Below, piece after piece: positions 58,672 through 64,000 of a stretch of 64,000 nucleotides of DNA (positions are counted from its first letter, which is position 1; the number at the start of each line of letters is the position of its first letter). Source of the DNA: an uncultured Eubacteriales bacterium (GTDB taxonomy: Bacteria; Bacillota; Clostridia; Christensenellales; Aristaeellaceae); contig CADBCY010000007.1 in the NCBI GenBank assembly GCA_902793325.1, positions 1 through 64,000 on the forward strand. The letters are read 5' to 3'. The translations under genes were made by a program, and so were the position numbers. Below the pieces are notes generated by a model, which was not told the origin of the DNA, ran no database searches, and saw only the letters and a list, made by a program, of their open reading frames with translations.

Positions 58672-60747
58672 TCAGTCCCGGCGGCGCGGCCTGCGGTCGC
58701 GGTCGCCGCCGCGGCGGTCGCGGTCGCCGTCGCGGCGCGGGGGCCGACGCACCGGCATGGAGTCGTCGTCGTACACGATGTCGTTGCGCACCAGGTTCAC
58801 GCGGCCCTGGCTGTCGATCTCGCCGACGCGGCACTCCAGCGTATCGCCGATGTTCACCACGTCCTCCACCTTCTCCACGCGCTCGTTGGCCAGCTTGGAG
58901 ATGTGGATCATGCCGTCCTTGCCGGGCGCGTACTCGACGAACGCGCCGAAGGGCATGATGCGGACCACCTTGCCGGTGAACACGTCTCCCACCTGAAGAT
59001 CCTTGGCGATGCCCTCGATGATCTGGCGGGCGCGCTTGGCGGCCTCGCTGTCCTCGGTGGCGATGAACACGCTGCCGTCGTCCTCGATGTCGATCTTCAC
59101 GCCGGTCTCCTCGATGATCTTGTTGATGGTCTTGCCGCGGGGGCCGACGACCTCGCCGATCTTCTCGGGATTGATCATGAAGTGGACGATCTTGGGCGCG
59201 TGCTTGGAGAGCTCCTCGCGCGGGGCGGGCAGCACCTCGAGCATCTTGCCCAGGATGTGCATGCGGCCGTCGTAGGCCTGGGCCAGCGCCTGGCGCAGGA
59301 TGGCCTCGTCGATGCCCTTGATCTTGATGTCCATCTGGATGGCGGTGATGCCCTGGGCCATGGCCACGCCCGCCACGGGGCGCTTGATCGGCACGCCGGC
59401 GTCCATCAGCGCCAGAGTGCTGCCGCACACGGAAGCCTGGGAGGTGGAGCCGTTGGAGCTCATGACCTCGCTGACCAGCCGCAGGCAGTAGGGGAACTCC
59501 TCCACGGGGGGGATCATGGGCAGCAGCGCGCGCTCGGCCAGCGCGCCGTGGCCGATCTCGCGGCGGCCCGGGCTGCGCGGGGGCTTGGCTTCGCCGGTGG
59601 AATAGCCCGGGAAGTTGTAGTGGTGCATATAGCGCTTGCGGTCCTCGGTGCCGATGCCGTCGATGATCTGCTGCTCGGACATCGGGGCCAGGGTGGCCAC
59701 GGTCATGACCTGGGTCTGGCCGCGGGTGAACACGCCGGAGCCGTGGGGACGCGGCAGCACGCCGACCTCGCACCAGATGGGGCGAACCTCGGTGAGCTTG
59801 CGGCCGTCGGGGCGCACGCCCTTGTCGATGATGTGGCGGCGCATGACTTCCTTCTGCACGCCGTACAGCGCGTCGGCGACCTCCTGCTCGCGGCCCTCGA
59901 ACTGCTCGGCAAAGTGCTCGGCGACCTCGGCCTTCACCTGCTCCTCGCGGGCGTTGCGCTCGCTGCGCTCGAAGGTCTCGAACATCCACTCCACCTTGGG
60001 CAGGGCGTACTCGCGCACGGCGGCCTTCACGTCCTCGCCGGGCAGCTGCAGGGGGAATTCCTTCTTGGGCGCGCCGATCTCGGCGACGATGTCGTTGATG
60101 AAAGCGACGATCTTCTTGATCTCTTCGTGGGCGAACAGGATCGCGCCGAGCATGACCTCCTCGGACACTTCCTTCGCGCCGGCCTCGACCATCAGCACGG
60201 CCTCGCTGGTGCCGGCCACGGTCAGGTTCATCAGGGAGACCTCGCGCTGGGCCACGGTGGGGTTGACGATGTACTCGCCGTCCACATAGCCGATGTTCAC
60301 CGCGCCGATGGGGCCCGCCCACGGGATGCAGGAGGTGGCCAGGGCGGCGGAGGCGCCGATCATGCCGGGGATATCGGGGATGTTGTCCTGCTCGACGGAC
60401 ATCACCGTGCAGACCACGCAGACGTCGTGCCGCATGCCCTTGGGGAACAGCGGGCGCAGGGGGCGGTCGATCAGGCGGGAAGTCAGGATGGCCTTCTCCG
60501 CGGGACGGCCCTCGCGGCGGTTCCAGCTGCCGGGGATGTGGCCGACGGAATACAGCTTCTCTTCAAAATCCACGCTCAGGGGGAAGAAATCGATCCCGGG
60601 GCGGGGGGTATCGGCGACGGTGGCCGTCACCAGGACGCAGGTATCGCCGTAGCGCACGAAGGTCGCGCCGGTGGCCTGCTCGGCGTACTTGCCGAACTCC
60701 AGGGTGAGCGTGCGCCCGCCCAGTTCCATGCTGTAGCTCTTGAACAT
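58672..60747 (-). CDS. pnp: Polyribonucleotide nucleotidyltransferase with the catalytic-Asp segment missing
   Basis: A 691-residue PNPase: two RNase PH domains (first about 1-220, second about 310-530), KH (~535-595), S1 (~603-675, VFTGKVVRIMPFGAFVEYAPGKDG) and an Arg/Asp-rich tail. In the second RNase PH domain the sequence reads PVAGVAM(463)-AQGITAIQMDIK. In other PNPases about 30-35 residues lie here (E. coli GLIKEGDNYVLLSDI ... GDMDFKVAGS). They contain the Mg-binding aspartates (E. coli Asp486 and Asp492) needed for catalysis. They are absent in frame. As written the enzyme would be inactive in phosphorolysis, or the sequence carries an assembly deletion. The frame is otherwise intact. 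The class degrades RNA with RNase E/Y. Confidence 0.93.
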   Translation of the reverse strand: MFKSYSMELGGRTLTLEFGKYAEQATGATFVRYGDTCVLVTATVADTPRPGIDFFPLSVDFEEKLYSVGHIPGSWNRREGRPAEKAILTSRLIDRPLRPLFPKGMRHDVCVVCTVMSVEQDNIPDIPGMIGASAALATSCIPWAGPIGAVNIGYVDGEYIVNPTVAQREVSLMNLTVAGTSEAVLMVEAGAKEVSEEVMLGAILFAHEEIKKIVAFINDIVAEIGAPKKEFPLQLPGEDVKAAVREYALPKVEWMFETFERSERNAREEQVKAEVAEHFAEQFEGREQEVADALYGVQKEVMRRHIIDKGVRPDGRKLTEVRPIWCEVGVLPRPHGSGVFTRGQTQVMTVATLAPMSEQQIIDGIGTEDRKRYMHHYNFPGYSTGEAKPPRSPGRREIGHGALAERALLPMIPPVEEFPYCLRLVSEVMSSNGSTSQASVCGSTLALMDAGVPIKRPVAGVAMAQGITAIQMDIKIKGIDEAILRQALAQAYDGRMHILGKMLEVLPAPREELSKHAPKIVHFMINPEKIGEVVGPRGKTINKIIEETGVKIDIEDDGSVFIATEDSEAAKRARQIIEGIAKDLQVGDVFTGKVVRIMPFGAFVEYAPGKDGMIHISKLANERVEKVEDVVNIGDTLECRVGEIDSQGRVNLVRNDIVYDDDSMPVRRPPRRDGDRDRRGGDRDRRPRRRD

Positions 60748-61062
60748 GTGTTGTCCCTCCTTGGGCTTACTCTATATTGACTCTTATTGATACCACGATC
60801 ACGGTCCGGAAACGGCGCGTCGCGCGCGAGCCTGCGGCTCCGGCGGATGCGGCGCCCTCCCGGGTTCATCGAAGCGCGTGCGCTTCATCGGCTTGCAATG
60901 TGCAGACGCGCGCCTGCGGGCATGTCCCCGCATCCTGGCGTCCGCACATTGCGGCGGGCAAAACGGCTGACTCCGACGCCGTTTTCAATTCACACGACGC
61001 CGCCGCTCGGCAACCCAAGCGGCGGCGCGAAGAATAACCCTGTTCGACAGCGTACCGGGCGA
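60748..61062 (-). other. 315-base leader between rpsO and pnp with hairpins
   Basis: Two GC hairpins follow rpsO: CGCCGCCGCT / AGCGGCGGCG (60999-61008 / 61019-61028) and AAAACGGC / GCCGTTTT (60961-60968 / 60979-60986). The second ends in TTTTG on the minus strand and may terminate or attenuate rpsO. The rest is the pnp leader; in other bacteria it is a site of PNPase autoregulation. No clear -35/-10 pair was found. Confidence 0.5.
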
Positions 61063-61317
61063 TTATTTGCGCAGGCCCAGCTTGGCGATCAGCGCGCGGT
61101 AGGCTTCGATGTCGGTGCTCTTCAGATAGTCCAGCAGACCGCGGCGCTGGCCGACCATCAGCAGCAGACCGCGACGGGAGTGGTGGTCCTTCTTGTGCAC
61201 CTTCAGGTGCTCGTTCAGGTGGTTGATGCGCTCGGTCAGCAGCGCGATCTGAACCTCGGGGGAGCCGGTGTCGCCCTCATGGCGGCCGTAGGCATTGATG
61301 ATTTCCTGCTTGGTCAT
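61063..61317 (-). CDS. rpsO: 30S ribosomal protein S15
   Basis: An 84-residue S15: [58 protein letters not shown]. It binds 16S rRNA early in 30S assembly. AGGAGG precedes the ATG at 61317. It is followed by hairpins and pnp. Confidence 0.96.
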   Translation of the reverse strand: MTKQEIINAYGRHEGDTGSPEVQIALLTERINHLNEHLKVHKKDHHSRRGLLLMVGQRRGLLDYLKSTDIEAYRALIAKLGLRK

Positions 61318-61422
61318 GGATGTTTCCTCCTCTTCATGTTGCCCGCAAGCCAGGTAAGCCGGCGGAGTTCTCGGCAAACCGGGCAAACGGCCGTGGCGGA
61401 ATTTCATTTTGCCACATCGTGT

Positions 61423-61451
61423 ATTTTACCATATTCCCCGCCCCTTGTAAA
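61423..61451 (-). promoter_or_regulatory. Promoter of rpsO
   Basis: Minus strand: TTTACA (61446-61451), 17-base spacer, TAAAAT (61423-61428). Confidence 0.7.
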
Positions 61452-61569
61452 CGGCGGGAGCGCAGTTTGCAGAAATTTAAAGCCGTCGCCCGGGGCGTGC
61501 CGCAGCGCGCCGTCCCGCGGATCGGCGGCAATGCCCGTCGCGCCTTCGAGCGGCCCCGGGAAGGCCCGG

Positions 61570-61599
61570 AAAACCCCGGCGGTGCGATGTCCGTCGGGG
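61570..61599 (-). terminator. Terminator after the SDR gene
   Basis: CCCCG-A-CGG pairs with CCG-C-CGGGG, followed on the minus strand by TTTT. Confidence 0.7.
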
Positions 61600-61645
61600 T
61601 CCGTTGCGGCTCATGCCCGTCCGCGCGCCGGCATATGCTTCTGCA

Positions 61646-62521
61646 TTACTTCAGCATCACCTGGCCGCCGGTCACGGGGATGGCCTGGCCGGTCTCGTAC
61701 TTCTGCTCCACGCAGTAGAAGATGGCCTTGGCCACGTCCGCCGGGAAGCAGCCGCGGTTCATGGGCACCTTGCTCATGTAGTAGCGCCGCACGTCCTCCA
61801 CGGTTTTTGCGCCGGGCACCTTGCCCGCGTGCAGGTACTGCACGAACAGGCCGCGCTCCGGATCGGACCACAGCGGGCCGTCCAGGTAATTGCCGGGGCA
61901 GATGGCGTTCACCTTGATGTTGTAGGGGCACAGCTCCAGCGCGAAGGACTGCGTGAGGCCGATGCCGCCGAACTTGCTGCCGGCGTAGGCGTAGTTGTTC
62001 TTGCTGCCCTCCAGGCCGGACTTGGAGTTGATGGTGATGATGTCGCCGAACCACTCCGGGTCGGCCTCGTGCTCCGCCTCCATGATGGCGGCGGCATACT
62101 TGGCGCACAGGAAGTAGCCGGTGTAGTTGATGTTGGTCACGAAGTCAAAGGTGTTCTTTTCCAGCTCCAGCAGGTTGCCGGCCTTCGCCACGCCCGCGTT
62201 GGACACCAGGATGTCCAGCCCGCCGAAGCGCTCCACGGTCTGCTGCACCATGGCGGCCACGGATTCCTCGCTGGTGACGTTCACCTCGACGGCGGCGGCG
62301 TTCGCGCCCAGCCCGTCGGCCACGGCCTGCGCACCGGGCAGGTTCATGTCCGCGATGACCACGGTGCAGCCCTCGCGGTGCATCTCCTCGGCGATGCCCT
62401 TGCCGAAGCCCTGCGCCGCGCCGGTGACGATGGCGATCTTGCCCGCCAGGCGACCCTCGGTCGCGGGGCGGTCGTGGATCTTCTCCCTGGCGACGGCCTG
62501 CCACTTGCTCATATCAATCAT
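61646..62521 (-). CDS. Short-chain dehydrogenase/reductase (sorbitol-6-phosphate dehydrogenase-like)
   Basis: A 291-residue SDR: NAD-binding GAAQGFGKGIA near residue 34, NAG in LVSNAGVAKAGN, the catalytic Ser in INSKSGLEGS, and Tyr-x3-Lys in YAYAGSKFGG. It is of the type found beside sugar isomerases and probably oxidises or reduces a sugar or sugar phosphate. AAGGAGG precedes the start at 62521. It follows the fucose isomerase gene on the same strand but past a terminator, with its own -10 (62556-62561). Confidence 0.88.
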   Translation of the reverse strand: MIDMSKWQAVAREKIHDRPATEGRLAGKIAIVTGAAQGFGKGIAEEMHREGCTVVIADMNLPGAQAVADGLGANAAAVEVNVTSEESVAAMVQQTVERFGGLDILVSNAGVAKAGNLLELEKNTFDFVTNINYTGYFLCAKYAAAIMEAEHEADPEWFGDIITINSKSGLEGSKNNYAYAGSKFGGIGLTQSFALELCPYNIKVNAICPGNYLDGPLWSDPERGLFVQYLHAGKVPGAKTVEDVRRYYMSKVPMNRGCFPADVAKAIFYCVEQKYETGQAIPVTGGQVMLK

Positions 62522-62555
62522 ACGAATTCCTCCTTGTCTGGGTTCGGTTGTATTC

Positions 62556-62561
62556 ATTATA
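62556..62561 (-). promoter_or_regulatory. -10 element of the SDR gene
   Basis: TATAAT on the minus strand; no good -35 is seen, so activation by a regulator is possible. Confidence 0.45.
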
Positions 62562-62629
62562 CACGAATACGCGGGAAAAAGCCAGAGGCAACCCCGGGTG
62601 AACGCCCTGTTTTTCCCGTTCTTCCCAAA

Positions 62630-62666
62630 AACCGCCCCACCCGCCGCTGGGCAGGGTGGGGCGGTT
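62630..62666 (-). terminator. Terminator after the fucose isomerase gene
   Basis: Perfect 13-base stem AACCGCCCCACCC (62630-62642) / 62654-62666, followed on the minus strand by TTTTTGGG. Confidence 0.85.
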
Positions 62667-62680
62667 GCGAAGCAAAGGGA

Positions 62681-64000
62681 TTACTTCTTGAAGAAGGGGC
62701 CGTAGTTTGCGCAGGCGCGGTAGTCGGCGCCCTCCTTGTCCATGCCGAAGGCGTTCCAGGCCGCGGGGCGATAGATCTTCTCCACGGGCACGTTGTGCAG
62801 CGCCACGGGGATGCGCAGCATGGAGGCGAAGGTGATCAGGTCCGCGCCGATGTGGCCGTAGCTGATCGCGCCGTGGTTGGCGCCCCAGTTGTTCATGACC
62901 TCGTAAGCGGTCTTGAAGGGGCTGCCCTCCTTGCCGTCGCAGCGCGGGGTGAACCACGTGCAGGGCCAGGTGTAGTCGGTGCGCTTCCACAGGATGTCGG
63001 TGACCTCGTCGGGCAGGGCGACCGTCCAGCCCTCGGCGATCTGCAGCATCGGGCCCAGGCCGTCCACCAGGTTCAGGCGGATCATGGTCGCGGGCATCTC
63101 GCAGTCGGTCACGAAGCGGCTGGAGTATCCGCCGCCGCGGAAGTAGCCCAGGTCGGCGTAGTTCCAGGTGGTGTGCTCCATGATGGCCTTCTGGTCGGCC
63201 TCGGTGACCTCGTACCAGGGCTTCATCAGGCGGTTGCCGTCCTTGTCGCGGGCCTGGCCGTTGGCGTCCAGGCAGCACGCGCCGGAGTTGATCAGGTGGA
63301 TGAAGCCGCCGTTCTGCTTGGCGACGCCCTCGATGTCATAGCCGGTCACGCGCTTCACGGCCTCGGGGCTCCAGTAGGTGCGCACGTCGGCGAACATCTG
63401 CGCGCGGTTGGTGAGCAGCTTCATGAACAGCATGCTCAGGCCGTTCAGCACGTCGTTCTCGGTGGCCAGCACGTAGGGCTCGCGGGCGCCGTTGTGGTCG
63501 AAGGAGGTGTTCAGCATGGCCTCGGGGAAGTCGCAGTTCGGATAGAAGTCCGTCCACTGGCGCTGGCCCTGGAAGCCGCCGGCGATGGCGTTGTGGCCGA
63601 CCATTTCCTCCTCGCGGCCCTTGGGCAGGTTGGGATTGCCGTTCATCAGGTCCTTGATGATGAGGTACATCTTCAGGGTGAACTCCCAGTCCTTGTCCTT
63701 CTGCTCGCGGGTCTTCTGCATCGCCTCGGGATTCTTGTCGAAGCTCTCCTTGACGTTCTCGTCGGCCCACTTGCGCAGCTTCTCATACTCCTTCTCGTCG
63801 TAGATGCCCTCGGTCATGCGGCGGATGATCTCCACCTCGTCCACGGACTCGACGCGCATGCCCAGGTACTCCTCGATGAACTTGGAGTCGATGATGGAGC
63901 CGCCGATGCCCATGCAGATGGAACCGATCTGCAGGTAGCTCTTGCCGCGCATGGAGGCGGCGGCGACGGCGGCGCGGCCGAACCGCAGCAGCTTTTCCTT
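62681..64000 (-). CDS. fucI: L-fucose isomerase, C-terminal three quarters
   Basis: The last 439 residues of L-fucose isomerase; the 5' end lies beyond 64000, since codons upstream of ATG 63952 stay in frame ([20 protein letters not shown]). The Mn ligands are conserved by motif: the Glu in ATENDVLNG, the Asp in [13 protein letters not shown], and the His in [40 protein letters not shown] and the C-terminal [13 protein letters not shown] follow E. coli FucI closely. It converts L-fucose to L-fuculose (and D-arabinose to D-ribulose) in the cytoplasm. A fuculokinase and aldolase are not in view. A terminator follows at 62630-62666. Confidence 0.93.
   Translation of the reverse strand, partial: KEKLLRFGRAAVAAASMRGKSYLQIGSICMGIGGSIIDSKFIEEYLGMRVESVDEVEIIRRMTEGIYDEKEYEKLRKWADENVKESFDKNPEAMQKTREQKDKDWEFTLKMYLIIKDLMNGNPNLPKGREEEMVGHNAIAGGFQGQRQWTDFYPNCDFPEAMLNTSFDHNGAREPYVLATENDVLNGLSMLFMKLLTNRAQMFADVRTYWSPEAVKRVTGYDIEGVAKQNGGFIHLINSGACCLDANGQARDKDGNRLMKPWYEVTEADQKAIMEHTTWNYADLGYFRGGGYSSRFVTDCEMPATMIRLNLVDGLGPMLQIAEGWTVALPDEVTDILWKRTDYTWPCTWFTPRCDGKEGSPFKTAYEVMNNWGANHGAISYGHIGADLITFASMLRIPVALHNVPVEKIYRPAAWNAFGMDKEGADYRACANYGPFFKK

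Larger units (their letters stand above)
61318..61645 (-). other. 328-base gap holding the rpsO promoter and a terminator
   Basis: Apart from the promoter at 61423-61451 and the terminator at 61570-61599 I see nothing in this stretch. Confidence 0.6.

Noticed and set aside
57190..60780. A 1196-codon plus-strand frame opposite pnp and the M16 gene
   Set aside because: Low-complexity Leu/Gly/His/Ala content and no stop because of high GC. The minus-strand genes are unmistakable.

Overview
The window is GC-rich, densely coding bacterial chromosome of a Firmicutes/Clostridia type. Evidence for this: near-consensus sigma-A promoters (TTGACA-17-TATAAT) in front of many genes, strong AGGAGG ribosome sites, the housekeeping orders rpsO-pnp-M16 peptidase, rimM-trmD-rplS-(GNAT)-rbgA and maf-mreBCD-mrdA-rodA, ACT/UPF0210 genes and part of a Wood-Ljungdahl corrinoid module. 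Genes for plant or mucin sugars (fucose isomerase, a rhamnose-type ABC importer with mutarotase, GH31, GH120) suggest an anaerobic gut or rumen Clostridium relative. A Christensenellales-like lineage is possible, but the genus cannot be read from the sequence. No tRNA, rRNA or CRISPR was seen.

Layout. 1-6.6 kb is an accessory zone: a broken Big2/beta-helix surface protein, an amino-acid ABC protein fusing several binding lobes to a permease, a secreted esterase, and the collapsed remains of a helicase. 6.7-13.0 kb is a minus-strand sugar ABC operon with a UroD-like protein and L-rhamnose mutarotase. 13.0-14.2 kb is mostly non-coding, with degenerate repeats and a probable frameshifted gene. 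14.3-21.2 kb is a minus-strand run: amino-acid ABC importer, GH31, MBL-fold hydrolase and MATE exporter. Divergent to it is a glutamine-amidotransferase-type hydrolase. 22.2-27.1 kb holds a TetR-GNAT fusion with a very clear double operator, a YjbR-like gene coupled to a GH120 beta-xylosidase, and a LysR regulator.

27.2-33.8 kb is the most distinctive region. A corrinoid iron-sulfur protein module (cooC, acsD, acsC, acsE, DUF3786) lies next to a small metal-handling operon (histidine-rich protein, CooT-type nickel protein, unknown 76-aa protein). That operon is divergent from a CsoR-type repressor which itself carries a histidine-rich arm. The same 14-residue His motif occurs in both divergent proteins. 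33.9-40.3 kb has an iron/polyamine-type ABC importer translationally coupled to comF, then a peptidase S66 gene.

40.4-61.3 kb is core machinery: RbgA, a GNAT, L19, TrmD (with an extra C-terminal domain), RimM, ACT and UPF0210 proteins, RecG, a degenerate Nudix protein, Maf, MreBCD, PBP2, RodA, RNase HII, YraN, M16 peptidase, PNPase and S15. The PNPase reading frame lacks the segment that carries the catalytic aspartates in known PNPases. 61.6-64 kb has a short-chain dehydrogenase and the C-terminal three quarters of an L-fucose isomerase that runs off the end.

The parts fit a saccharolytic anaerobe that imports deoxysugars and amino acids and needs nickel and cobalamin-type chemistry for one-carbon metabolism. 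The catalytic CODH/ACS subunits are not in this window.
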